Source: RQOF01 sp964461135 (GTDB lineage Bacteria; Calditrichota; Calditrichia; RBG-13-44-9). From it: a stretch of DNA of 64,000 bases. The stretch is taken from contig CAYWTB010000002.1 in NCBI GenBank assembly GCA_964461135.1, positions 67,077 through 131,076 on the forward strand, in the 5' to 3' direction. The position numbers were made by a program, and so were the translations under genes. Positions 55,672 to 64,000 of this stretch are shown piece after piece. How positions within the stretch are numbered: position 1 is the first letter of the stretch; each line of letters starts with the position of its first letter. The notes below the pieces were generated by a model. The model did not search any database, was not told the origin of the DNA, and saw nothing but the letters and a program-made list of their open reading frames with translations.

Positions 55672-57846
55672 TTAATCTTCATCTTCGGAAATGCCAATTT
55701 TCTTTAGCATTTCCTGAATTTCCGGATTGGCCATAAATAATTTCCAGATTAACCCGGAACGGTAATTTTCAATCATAACCGTTATCGGCGCCTGATTTAG
55801 TCCCATGTAAATATCCGCTACCCAGTTTTGTGACAGATTAAATGCATCCCTGAAACCGTAAATACCCCAAAGCTTATCCCCGAGATCAAAATAAAAATGT
55901 TTGAGCACTGTTATGGACTCATCCGGAGTATAAGGAAAGGAGGAGAGCGCACCGGTAGGTGTAATCGTACCATTATCCATCCGGAGAACTGGCTCATGCG
56001 CTTTGTATCCCCAGGGATCGTCACTGGCCGTCAGCCCCCAGCAATGCTCACCATAACCGGTGAAGTGCCCAGGATTTTCAATACAATACGCCTGGTTAAT
56101 CAGGGCAATATTTCGGTTGTTACGGAAATAATTCGTATAACGATCATTTTTCCTGTGCGGGTCAAATCCCATAAAGGAATAATGCGTAAAAAATAGTGGA
56201 CCGCCGCTCCCCACAGCGACATCCAGTTTTATACCATAATAGATATTACCATTTGCATAGTGATCCCCTTCCTGCGTCTTTCCCCAATTTCGCCGGTATT
56301 GAACAGCCCTGTCGGACTGCCCTGCCCATCCCGAATAATACATGTCCGGGGAAACAGCATGCATAGGAGAAGCCATGGCCAGAAGATACACAATCATGGT
56401 TTCGTTCCAGCCAACCAGCGGATGATTAATGTGCCATTCATAATCAGGCGACCAGTGCCAGAAAAGAAAATTGCTGTCAGGCGTACGTCTGTACCAATCC
56501 CATTCCACAGATTCCCACAAGCGGGTAATACCGTCCCGGATTTCCTTCTCTTCATTTGTTCCTTTCTGAAAATACTGGCGGGCAACCAGTAATCCCTCCA
56601 TCAGGAATGCGGTTTCAACCAAATCGCCGCCATTGTCAAATTTCCCGAATAAAGGAATGACTTTTCCTGTATTACCATCCATAAAATGTGGCCAGACGCC
56701 ATGAAAACGATCCGCTTTCTCCAGAAAATAAACAATTTTGATCATTCGTGAAATCCCCTGTTCCCGGGAGATAAAACCACGATCGATACCGGTAATGATT
56801 GCCATAATTCCAAAACCGGAAGCCCCCGTGGCTACCAGATTTTCATCACCGGGGATATTTTCGAGAGCAAGGCCCGCCAACGGATGAGCCGATTCCCAGT
56901 AATAGCGAAAACAGGCTTCCTGAACCATCGTCAAAAGTTCATCATCCGACATGGAATAAGTAACGGCTACGGCTCCTGCGGAAAGGACCGATTCATTATA
57001 ATTCAGGTCAATTGCACTAATTTTGTAATAAGCTTTTCTTTTTGTCTCTCCGATAAAATCGGAATAGCGGTGGAACCTGCCTTTTTGAATGCCCACCGGC
57101 CGGAAGGATTTTCCATCAACTGAGCGGTAAATTTTATAAACCTGCAGATCATCTTCCCGGTTTTCATTCCAGGTTAAATCGATATGATGGTCATAAGGCC
57201 GGGCAGAAAGTCCGGTTGGTACGACAGGTGATTTTTTATCCGTAGCGTTGCCGTTGTAGATCTTAATTTCGTCCAGATAGAGCGTGTGCTTCTCTTCATC
57301 AGAAGTCCCCTGCGAAAAACAGATAGTTTTAATTCTGTGCAGGTTGGTTTTCTTATTCCCTTTACTGAATAATTCCAACGGAATTTTAATTTGCTTCCAT
57401 TCTTCGGAGGGTAGTAGGTCTACATTATCTTTCAGATTAACTTTTGCTGAAACTGCCCCCTGCAAATCTTCTACAGAAACTTCAGGAAATTCCTTCCCCC
57501 TGATTTCTTCCTCCGAAAAGCACCAGAGCGAAAGTGTGTCACCTTCAAAATTAATATCCCGGTTTCTCCATTTTCCGATTTTAATGTCAGCCTGCCACTC
57601 CCCTCCTTTCGCGGATATCCATTCCAGTTTCAGGGAATTGGGTGGATTGAAAAAATGTTCATTCTCAACCGGAAGTTTCCCGTCCACGAGAAGAAGGAAA
57701 CCGGGAGGTGAAAACTCTCCCCGCGAATAGAAGTACGAGCTGTCAGTGAGACTGTTATCGAAAAAGACGTGTTTGTTATAATCCGATTGGGCAGTAAGTA
57801 AATGTGCTCCCAACAAAATAATCATGAAAAATATTTTCAGTTTCAT
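55672..57846 (-). CDS. PF10091/GH144-like glucanase without T9SS tag
   Basis: A 724-aa exported enzyme starting MKLKIFFMIILLGAHLLTAQ; the ATG at 57846 was chosen because GGAAGGAG lies nine bases upstream. The domain order matches the T9SS-tagged paralogue: beta-sandwich at about 20-205, fibronectin-type domain to about 295, catalytic (alpha/alpha)6 domain with ATGASGFGIMAIITGIDRG, VWPHFMDGNTG, EWDWYRRTPDSNFLFWHW, GWNETMIVYLLA and GLTASDDPWGYKAHEP. It ends soon after the catalytic domain with an acidic tail (SEDED), so it should stay in the periplasm. It lies 54 bp after GH3, in the same operon as the ABC importer. Confidence 0.88.
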   Translation of the reverse strand: MKLKIFFMIILLGAHLLTAQSDYNKHVFFDNSLTDSSYFYSRGEFSPPGFLLLVDGKLPVENEHFFNPPNSLKLEWISAKGGEWQADIKIGKWRNRDINFEGDTLSLWCFSEEEIRGKEFPEVSVEDLQGAVSAKVNLKDNVDLLPSEEWKQIKIPLELFSKGNKKTNLHRIKTICFSQGTSDEEKHTLYLDEIKIYNGNATDKKSPVVPTGLSARPYDHHIDLTWNENREDDLQVYKIYRSVDGKSFRPVGIQKGRFHRYSDFIGETKRKAYYKISAIDLNYNESVLSAGAVAVTYSMSDDELLTMVQEACFRYYWESAHPLAGLALENIPGDENLVATGASGFGIMAIITGIDRGFISREQGISRMIKIVYFLEKADRFHGVWPHFMDGNTGKVIPLFGKFDNGGDLVETAFLMEGLLVARQYFQKGTNEEKEIRDGITRLWESVEWDWYRRTPDSNFLFWHWSPDYEWHINHPLVGWNETMIVYLLAMASPMHAVSPDMYYSGWAGQSDRAVQYRRNWGKTQEGDHYANGNIYYGIKLDVAVGSGGPLFFTHYSFMGFDPHRKNDRYTNYFRNNRNIALINQAYCIENPGHFTGYGEHCWGLTASDDPWGYKAHEPVLRMDNGTITPTGALSSFPYTPDESITVLKHFYFDLGDKLWGIYGFRDAFNLSQNWVADIYMGLNQAPITVMIENYRSGLIWKLFMANPEIQEMLKKIGISEDED

Positions 57847-57900
57847 CAAAGACACTCCTTCCAATACCAGAAAAAAGTATCCGGCCAATAAAGCCTGGAA

Positions 57901-60165
57901 TTACTGAACAAGTTCAAAGGAAGCGGAGATGACATCTTCGGAATTACCACCTACCATCACATCAAACATACCCGGTTCAATAATTTTTTTCATATTAATA
58001 TTATAGAATGACAACATATCCGGTATAATAGTGAACGCAATGGTGCGGATCTCTCCCGGTTTTAATTCAGTCTTTTGAAATCCCTTCAATTCCTTTAAAG
58101 GCCTGGTTACGCTAGCTACCCGGTCACGCAGGTAAAGCTGGGCAACTTCAGAACCTTCCATTCTGCCCGAATTCGTAATATCAACTGAAACAATGATATT
58201 CTCATTTAAGTGAGTTTGCGAAGGATTCACTTTTACGTTGGAATAGACAAACTTGGTGTAGCTCAACCCATACCCAAACGGGTAAAGAGGGGTAACCGGA
58301 GAATCTATATATTTTGTGGTAAATTTATTATGTGGGTTAAAAGGACGACCGGTGGATTTATGGGAATAATAAATGGGAATCTGTCCCACGGATCTCGGGA
58401 AGGTTACCGGAAGTTTGCCGGACGGGTTGTAGTCGCCGAACAGAACATCCGCAACTGCATTTCCCGCCTGATCACCCAAGAACCACGCCTCCACAACACC
58501 GGGAATGTTTTCCGAAATCCAGTTAACAGTCAGCGGACGACCATTGATTAACACGACCACAACCGGTGTTCCTGTCGCATGAATCTTTTGCACCAGTTCC
58601 TGTTGCACACCCGGTAAATCCAGTTCTGCACGGCTGGCCGCTTCCCCGCTCATAGATTTTGATTCTCCAACCACCAGAACCACCACATCCATATCTTTTG
58701 CTACACGGACTGCCTTATCGATTTCATTGCGACCATTGCCGGTAATCTCACAACCTTTAACATAGTGTACCTTCGTTCCCGCCGGAACTTTCCACCGGAT
58801 TCCTTCCAGGATGGTAACAACATTATTTATTACAGGCTCACAAGTCCATGTGCCCAGCATTTCATCCCGGTTATTCGCCAGCGGGCCGATAACAACAATG
58901 GATTTTACATCTTTTTTCAAGGGAAGAATATTATTCTCATTTTTTAAAAGAACAATTGACTCCCTGGCCAATTGAAGTGCGATTCTCTTTTTTTCAGCAT
59001 CCGGTAGAGTTTCCTCCCCTGAATACTGATTTGTCGAATAAGGATTCTGAAAAAGGCCAAGGCGATATTTAATCCGCAACACCCTGCGGACCGATTCATT
59101 GATTATCTCTTCAGAAATTTCCTTTTTGTTTACCAACCTTTCCAGGTTAGGTGAATACACATTTCCGGTGATAGTATCTCCCACCAAATCCATATCCACA
59201 CCCGCCCTAATGGCTTCCAATGCAGCCTGGGATTTGTCGGCGGCCACACGGTGATAAACCAGTTCACCGATAGAATTGTAGTCACTCACTACAAAACCAT
59301 CAAATCCCCACTCATGGCGAAGAATTTGGGTAAGGGTAAAATAATTACTAGAAGCCGGGATACCATTCAAATCATTAAATGCACTCATCAGGGTTGCAAT
59401 TCCTGCATTTATCGCAGCATGAAATGGAGGAAGGTAAACCTCGCGCAATGTCCTTTCGGAAATATCCACCGTATTGTAATCCATTCCGGCAATGGCCGCC
59501 CCGTAGGCAACGTAATGTTTCGCACATGCGGCAATGCTTCGTTCATCAGCCAGATTTTCTCCCTGGAATCCCTCGACACTGGCTTTTGCCATCATGCTAC
59601 CTAACCAGGGGTCTTCGCCAAAACCTTCTGCAATTCTACCCCAGCGGGGATCTCTGGCAATATCCACCATGGGCGCAAATGTCCAATGTGTGCCGTTTTC
59701 AATGGCCTCATACGCAGCTATCCGGGCAGCTTTTTTGACCAATTCCGGATTCCAGCTTGCTGCTGAGGCCAGCGGTATGGGAAAAGTGGTATGATAACCG
59801 TGGATAACATCGTTTCCAATGATGAGCGGAATTCCCAATCGGGTTTCTTCCACTGCAATCTTCTGGAGACGGTTAATCTCGTCCCGGTTCCGGATGTTCA
59901 GGAACGAACCAATACCTCCGTTTCTTAACCTTTTTTCACCTTCGGGATTGGAGCCGTTCCACTGAACCAGCTGTCCGATTTTTTCCTGTAGTGTCATTTT
60001 GGAAATCAGGCTATCTAAAAATTTTTCTTCAGGAGATGATTGGGCCAGCAATTGCGTTTGAATCAAAACAATCAGAATAAACAGCAGAATTTCCAACAAT
60101 AACTGTTTCACTTGTTTCACGGAGTCCGTCCTGTTTTTCATTGACCAGCTTGAAAAAAAATTCAA
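57901..60165 (-). CDS. GH3 family beta-glucosidase
   Basis: A 754-aa enzyme with a signal sequence (hydrophobic segment near 22-41). It has the GH3 barrel with KHYVAYGAA and the nucleophile D295 in GFDGFVVSDYNSIGE, the second alpha/beta domain and a C-terminal fibronectin type III-like domain (VTNSGRMEGSEVAQLY). It cleaves terminal beta-linked glucose from oligosaccharides; GH3 members with this layout occur beside GH144 and GH94 enzymes in beta-1,2-glucan loci. The start at 60165 is TTG with AAAGG eight bases upstream; an ATG at 60141 is the alternative. It follows the permease gene by four bases. Confidence 0.92.
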   Translation of the reverse strand: MNFFSSWSMKNRTDSVKQVKQLLLEILLFILIVLIQTQLLAQSSPEEKFLDSLISKMTLQEKIGQLVQWNGSNPEGEKRLRNGGIGSFLNIRNRDEINRLQKIAVEETRLGIPLIIGNDVIHGYHTTFPIPLASAASWNPELVKKAARIAAYEAIENGTHWTFAPMVDIARDPRWGRIAEGFGEDPWLGSMMAKASVEGFQGENLADERSIAACAKHYVAYGAAIAGMDYNTVDISERTLREVYLPPFHAAINAGIATLMSAFNDLNGIPASSNYFTLTQILRHEWGFDGFVVSDYNSIGELVYHRVAADKSQAALEAIRAGVDMDLVGDTITGNVYSPNLERLVNKKEISEEIINESVRRVLRIKYRLGLFQNPYSTNQYSGEETLPDAEKKRIALQLARESIVLLKNENNILPLKKDVKSIVVIGPLANNRDEMLGTWTCEPVINNVVTILEGIRWKVPAGTKVHYVKGCEITGNGRNEIDKAVRVAKDMDVVVLVVGESKSMSGEAASRAELDLPGVQQELVQKIHATGTPVVVVLINGRPLTVNWISENIPGVVEAWFLGDQAGNAVADVLFGDYNPSGKLPVTFPRSVGQIPIYYSHKSTGRPFNPHNKFTTKYIDSPVTPLYPFGYGLSYTKFVYSNVKVNPSQTHLNENIIVSVDITNSGRMEGSEVAQLYLRDRVASVTRPLKELKGFQKTELKPGEIRTIAFTIIPDMLSFYNINMKKIIEPGMFDVMVGGNSEDVISASFELVQ

Positions 60166-60169
60166 CGTG

Positions 60170-60985
60170 TTAACCTTTCACACCACTCATCATAATTCCT
60201 TTTATATAATACTTTTGGAGCGCTAGAAAAACCAGAAGCACTGGAATGATGGTAATAACGGAACCTGCCATCATGAGTTCGGGGTCTTTAGTATGTTCGC
60301 CCATCAGGTTGGCCAGCGCCACCGGTAAGGTATACATGGAATCATCAGTAAGGGCAATAAGGGGCCAGAGGAAATCGTTCCATGTTCCCATGAAAGTAAA
60401 AATTGCCAATGTAATCAATATGGGCATACATAAGGGAAGGATGATGGTGCGGTAAATCCTGAAATCCGAAGCGCCGTCAATCCGGGCCGCTTCAATCAGG
60501 CTGTCCGGTATCGACAGTGCGTACTGCCGGATCAAAAAAATCCCAAAGATATTCGCCAGACCTGGTATGATGATCGCAAAATAGGTATTGATAAATCCCA
60601 TGGATTTTAACATCAGAAAAAGCGGTAACATGGTGATCTGTGCAGGAATGATCATGGAGCTTAATAAAAGGTTGAACATTTGGTTTTTTCCCTTGAAGCG
60701 GTATTTGGCAAAGGCATAACCCGCCATGGAATTAAAGAACAGCGAAATAAGTGTTACCACCACCGCAAGAAAGAGGCTGTTGAAAAAATTACGGGCTACA
60801 TTCAACCTGATGAAGAGATTATGATACTGTTCTGCAGTAAAAATATCCGGCAGAAACCGGGGAGGATAAACACTGGCATGCCCGTCTCCCATAAAAGAAG
60901 CCGAGAGCATCCAGATAAAAGGAGCCAGGGTAATGAGACCGCTGATAATTAAGAAAATGTGTAAAGAAATTTTCCTGAATATCAT
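60170..60985 (-). CDS. ABC sugar importer permease, MalG/LacG type
   Basis: A 271-aa inner-membrane permease with about six helices and the ATPase-contact EAA loop (EAARIDGASDFRIYRTIILPLCMPIL). The start at 60985 was chosen because it overlaps the stop of the other permease as ATGA; the longer upstream reading is out of family. With the MalF-type permease and the binding protein it imports oligosaccharides. The ATPase subunit is missing from the window and is probably shared, as usual for CUT1 transporters. Confidence 0.92.
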   Translation of the reverse strand: MIFRKISLHIFLIISGLITLAPFIWMLSASFMGDGHASVYPPRFLPDIFTAEQYHNLFIRLNVARNFFNSLFLAVVVTLISLFFNSMAGYAFAKYRFKGKNQMFNLLLSSMIIPAQITMLPLFLMLKSMGFINTYFAIIIPGLANIFGIFLIRQYALSIPDSLIEAARIDGASDFRIYRTIILPLCMPILITLAIFTFMGTWNDFLWPLIALTDDSMYTLPVALANLMGEHTKDPELMMAGSVITIIPVLLVFLALQKYYIKGIMMSGVKG

Positions 60986-61935
60986 GATAATTCCGAAAAT
61001 TTTTGCAGTTTGAATTGGATAAGCGTACCCACAAAAATAATGAAAAACAGGACAAAAGCAATTGCCGCAGAATATCCCATATTCCACCACCTGAACCCTT
61101 CCTGATACATATACTGCACAATACTCAAGGTGCGATTCAGGGGGCCGCCCTGGGTCATTATGTATGGTTCGGCAAACAGTTGGAAAAATCCGATCATTGT
61201 GATGATGCTGACAAAAAGAGTAGTTGGGGCCAGCATGGGAAGTGTAATATGTTTAAATTTTTGCCAGCCATTAGCCCCCTCAACTACTGCGGCCTCATAA
61301 AGATATTCAGGAATATTCTGCAGGCCGGCAATAAAAATAATCATATTATAACCGAAGTTTTTCCACACCGCCATAATAATAATCGCCGGCATGGCCCAGT
61401 TGGGATTCCCCAGCCAGTCAATGGGATGAATTCCGAATAAAGCCAAAAAGTAATTCAACAGCCCAAACCTGGGATGGTAGATAAATCGCCAGACAATGGC
61501 CACCGCCACCAGGGTGGTTACCACCGGGATAAAATAGGTCAAACGAAAGACAGCCTTGAATTTTACCAGGCGGGAGTTAAGCAGCATAGCAGCGCCGAGG
61601 GATACGGTAATAGACAGCGGTCCCGCAGCAATAACAAAATAGAACGTATTTTTTAGTGCCTGCCAGAAGAGGGGATCATGAAACAGATTCAGATAATTTC
61701 TTAAACCGATGAAGCGGGCATCAGAAAAATTGCCCAGTGCATAGATATCAAAATCGGTAAAACTGATAAGGAAAGCAGCGATAACCGGAATAAAAAAAAA
61801 GAGAAAAATGGCCGTTAATGCCGGCGCCAGGAAGAAATAAGCTGCAGGTATTCCTGTTTTCAGGTATGAAACTGAAAACGAAATAGTTTTTCTTCTTAAC
61901 AATTTTTGAGCTAACGTTTTTTGCTTAATAGCCAT
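60982..61935 (-). CDS. ABC sugar importer permease, MalF/UgpA type
   Basis: A 317-aa permease with about six membrane helices; the first begins near residue 30 (AAYFFLAPALTAIFLFFFIPV). The EAA loop is EAAVVEGANGWQKFKHITLPMLAP. It forms the heterodimeric pore with the next gene. The ATG at 61935 lies within the last 25 bp of the binding-protein gene, so translation is coupled. It belongs to the CUT1 family (di- and oligosaccharides). Confidence 0.92.
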   Translation of the reverse strand: MAIKQKTLAQKLLRRKTISFSVSYLKTGIPAAYFFLAPALTAIFLFFFIPVIAAFLISFTDFDIYALGNFSDARFIGLRNYLNLFHDPLFWQALKNTFYFVIAAGPLSITVSLGAAMLLNSRLVKFKAVFRLTYFIPVVTTLVAVAIVWRFIYHPRFGLLNYFLALFGIHPIDWLGNPNWAMPAIIIMAVWKNFGYNMIIFIAGLQNIPEYLYEAAVVEGANGWQKFKHITLPMLAPTTLFVSIITMIGFFQLFAEPYIMTQGGPLNRTLSIVQYMYQEGFRWWNMGYSAAIAFVLFFIIFVGTLIQFKLQKFSELS

Positions 61936-63215
61936 CTTCGTTTTTCAAGAATTTTATTTACATCTTCATCCAGTGAGGCAAGCGCTTCATCCGTCGTCAT
62001 AACACCCCGAGCGGCCATTTCAGCATATTGCTGAATTTTTGAAAATGCGATTTGCTCCCATTCCGTAATTTGGGGGGTGGCAACCACATGTTGAAATTGC
62101 TGGTAGAAAGCTTTCATATAGGGATCATTTTTCAGGGAAGAATCCTGCCAGGCAGATTTTACAGCAGGCAGATCCGAAACTAATTGGTAGAATTTAATTT
62201 GAACCCGGGGCAGGGAAAGATATTCACAGAATTGCCATGCTGCTTCTTTGTTATCAGAATATTTGGATACGACCAGGCTCGATCCGCCGGCCAGGGAAAC
62301 TCCCGGTGTGCCTGCATCCGGTCCGGGAAGAGGTGCTGTCATCCATTTATCAGATAATTTTCCTGTCATCCACTTTTTAAATTCAGGGACATTCCAGGGT
62401 CCGGAGATATACATGGAAAAATATTCATCAGCAAAAGCCTGGTATACATTGGTTACTTGTGAAATTCCGATTGGAGCCAGTTTTTCTTTATGAAACCGTA
62501 TCAGAAATTCAAATGCCCGCTTAAATTCTTTCCCACTAAAATTTCCGTAAGAATTATTATCTTTCAGTAAAGCGGAATTGGACTGCAAACCAAATATGAC
62601 GAATGGTGCCCATTCGTTCGTCGGAAGGTAGATTGCATATTTTTCCTGGCCTTTGAACATCTCCTTAATTCTTTTGGAAACTTCAAAAAGTTCATCCCAT
62701 GTTTTCGGCGGTAAATCGAAACCGGCTCTTTGCAGGACATCGGTTCTGTAAAATAGAACACGTGTATCAATATACCAGGGAATTCCGTAAACCGAACCAT
62801 CGATAATGTTAGTATCCCAGATACCTCTGAAATAATTATCTTCACTTATATGATGCGAATTATGAATCCAGTTATCCAGTTTTTCTATTGCATTGAGCGC
62901 AACAAATTGTGGAATCCAGGTATTCCCGAGTTGAAAAACATCGGGCAAATTATTGCTTGCATAGGCCGTAATTAATTTTTCCTGGGCTGCCGTCCAGGGA
63001 ATCATTTGTGCTTTAACTTTTATTTCCGGATAACCCCGTTCAAAATCCGGAATCAACGTTTTAATATTATCCCCTTCGGCTCCCATTCCCCAGAATAAAA
63101 TTTCATGTTGTTTATGATTTTCGGAACTGCAGGATAAACAGAACGTCAATATAATCCCTAAAAGAATTATTGCAATTATTATAAAACAATTTTTTAAGTA
63201 AGATTTTAGCAACAT
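61911..63215 (-). CDS. ABC sugar-binding lipoprotein (family 1 solute-binding protein)
   Basis: A 434-aa periplasmic lipoprotein: signal with lipobox LSC at about residue 29, then EILFWGMGAEGDNIKTLIPDFE, a family 1 extracellular binding domain, with the WYIDTRVLFYRTDVLQRAG segment near 147-165 and KEAAWQFCEYL near 325. It would capture oligosaccharides for the two permeases downstream. It is the first gene of the operon and is preceded by a strong promoter with a LacI operator. Confidence 0.93.
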   Translation of the reverse strand: MLLKSYLKNCFIIIAIILLGIILTFCLSCSSENHKQHEILFWGMGAEGDNIKTLIPDFERGYPEIKVKAQMIPWTAAQEKLITAYASNNLPDVFQLGNTWIPQFVALNAIEKLDNWIHNSHHISEDNYFRGIWDTNIIDGSVYGIPWYIDTRVLFYRTDVLQRAGFDLPPKTWDELFEVSKRIKEMFKGQEKYAIYLPTNEWAPFVIFGLQSNSALLKDNNSYGNFSGKEFKRAFEFLIRFHKEKLAPIGISQVTNVYQAFADEYFSMYISGPWNVPEFKKWMTGKLSDKWMTAPLPGPDAGTPGVSLAGGSSLVVSKYSDNKEAAWQFCEYLSLPRVQIKFYQLVSDLPAVKSAWQDSSLKNDPYMKAFYQQFQHVVATPQITEWEQIAFSKIQQYAEMAARGVMTTDEALASLDEDVNKILEKRRWLLSKKR

Positions 63216-63256
63216 TCAATACATTCAATAAAAATAAATTTCATTAAAAACTTAAT

Positions 63257-63305
63257 TGTAAACGCTTTCATCAAACAATTTAGAATTAAATAAAATTACT
63301 GTCAA
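63257..63305 (-). promoter_or_regulatory. ABC-GH operon promoter with LacI-type operator
   Basis: On the minus strand TTGACA (63305-63300), 17 bp, TAAATT (63282-63277), the same -35, spacing and -10 as the lacI promoter. TGTAAACGCTTTCA (63257-63270, plus-strand reading), an operator related to the lacI one, begins seven bases after the -10 box. Confidence 0.8.
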
Positions 63306-63720
63306 GTTAATTTGGTTCATACCCTACTATCCTTCAAATTTTTTCACGGGAGATTGTAATAATTTGCCAGCGACGCGACTTTTGTGCCGGCGTTATATCT
63401 TGTATTATCTGGCACCTGTGAAAATTTTCTAACTCCAACTAATTTAATGTAGTTAAATTTACATGATACACAAAACATGTGTTTTAGAAACAGGAGTTTA
63501 TCAGGATAAATTGCTATATTTAAATTCATTTAATATAATGTATTGAACGCCAAACGACAGGTTCCCTCTGTATCTTATTACATGATTTTCCAGAAAAATA
63601 GGAGATACACTACCAAGAGACATAAACTAAAAATTTCTGTCTGCCTATCCCCCTGCCGACACTAACAGCTTATTTAGAATACTTCAATCAATAAAATCCT
63701 TAAAGCTCCGTAAATGACGG

Positions 63721-63951
63721 CTAAATTGGCTCAGCCTTATAAGGGATTTGCGACAACACCGTTCCCGAAGCCAGATCAATCCGGGCGATTGTATTGGGTC
63801 CGAAATAATTGGTGTAAATCAATCCCTCATTGATGGAAAGATAATATCCGAAATATTGTACCGGCCGGTAATCGAGCAGGTTTCCATCCAGATCATATTT
63901 TAATAATACAGGGCCTGTAATACTGTCAACTGAGGCTACGTATAAAAAATT
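63721..63951 (-). pseudogene. Fragment of a third propeller-like lipoprotein gene
   Basis: The minus strand encodes FLYVASVDSITGPVLLKYD, GLIYTNYF and ARIDLASGTVLSQIPY, closely matching residues about 260-335 of the 392-aa lipoprotein at 33735-34913. The match stops abruptly at 63951 and the frame ends with TAG at 63721, before the C-terminal part of the intact gene. No start codon or signal sequence is attached. It is a remnant of a duplicated family member. The rest of 63306-63720 shows nothing recognisable. Confidence 0.85.
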
Positions 63952-64000
63952 AAATGATTCCTACTTTTACTCCGTAAAATGTTAATTAATTTTATTAAAA

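Noticed and set aside
63344..63529. A 61-aa open frame right of the ABC operon
   Set aside because: No ribosome site, no motif, AT-rich composition like the surrounding non-coding DNA.
1..64000. CRISPR array, insertion sequence with transposase, rRNA or known riboswitch
   Set aside because: No regularly spaced direct repeats, no transposase gene, no rRNA-like stretch and no FMN or cobalamin riboswitch-like conserved box was seen, including before ribA and the TonB receptor gene.

Overview
The window looks like a chromosome segment of an uncultured or little-studied member of the Fibrobacterota-Chlorobiota-Bacteroidota (FCB) superphylum, outside the classical Bacteroidota. Evidence: several large secreted proteins end in type IX secretion (T9SS) sorting domains with a YPNPFN motif, there is a PorV/PorQ-like protein, and a CarboxypepD_reg-plug TonB receptor has no SusD partner. 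Base composition is moderate, promoters are sigma70-like, and Shine-Dalgarno sites are clear. The species cannot be fixed from the sequence alone; Calditrichota, KSB1 or Neomarinimicrobiota-type lineages would fit.

Layout. (1) 1-5.9 kb, minus strand: a phage- or element-like replication/recombination block (RecA-fold ATPase, SSB-like protein, unknown protein, DnaC-like loader, UvrD-type helicase with an in-frame mini-intein, and a gene cut by the window edge). It abuts the 3' end of a tRNA-Pro gene, a common integration site. (2) 6-9 kb: housekeeping genes (dicarboxylate/glutamate symporter, pterin dehydratase) and a peroxiredoxin gene broken by a 16-bp tandem duplication and an ATA in place of its start codon. 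(3) 9-24 kb: a light/oxygen region with cydAB-photolyase, ribA, a divergent B12-binding MerR regulator of the CarH/LitR type, and a carotenoid cluster (lycopene cyclase, two CrtI-type desaturases, CrtB, acyltransferase, glycosyltransferase, unknown 68-aa membrane protein, CruF, CrtW). The gene set predicts an acylated, glycosylated keto-gamma-carotenoid like those of Salinibacter and Rhodothermus. A 9-bp tandem half-site motif recurs at the regulator/crt promoters and at an internal crt promoter, with a weaker match at ribA.

(4) 24-32.5 kb: a conserved core cluster (yicC, gmk, coaBC, type 4 UDG, dnaB) and a Tricorn-like protease. (5) 32.7-37 kb, minus strand: two paralogous lipoproteins and a parvulin-type lipoprotein; a decayed fragment of the same lipoprotein family lies at the right window edge. 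(6) 37-63.2 kb, minus strand: a glycan-use locus with an ABC importer (binding protein and two permeases), GH3, two PF10091/GH144-like enzymes, a LacI regulator, a two-domain CBM9-like T9SS protein, a TonB receptor, a 1032-aa acidic-repeat secreted protein, a PorV-like protein, GH94 phosphorylase and GH2. GH144-like + GH94 + GH3 + ABC importer is the combination expected for beta-1,2-glucan (sophoro-oligosaccharide) use. Two matching LacI operators sit just downstream of near-identical promoters before the ABC operon and before lacI, so the locus is probably one regulon. Two copies of a 137-bp MITE with 17-bp terminal inverted repeats and 4-bp target duplications flank the T9SS-tagged GH144-like gene.
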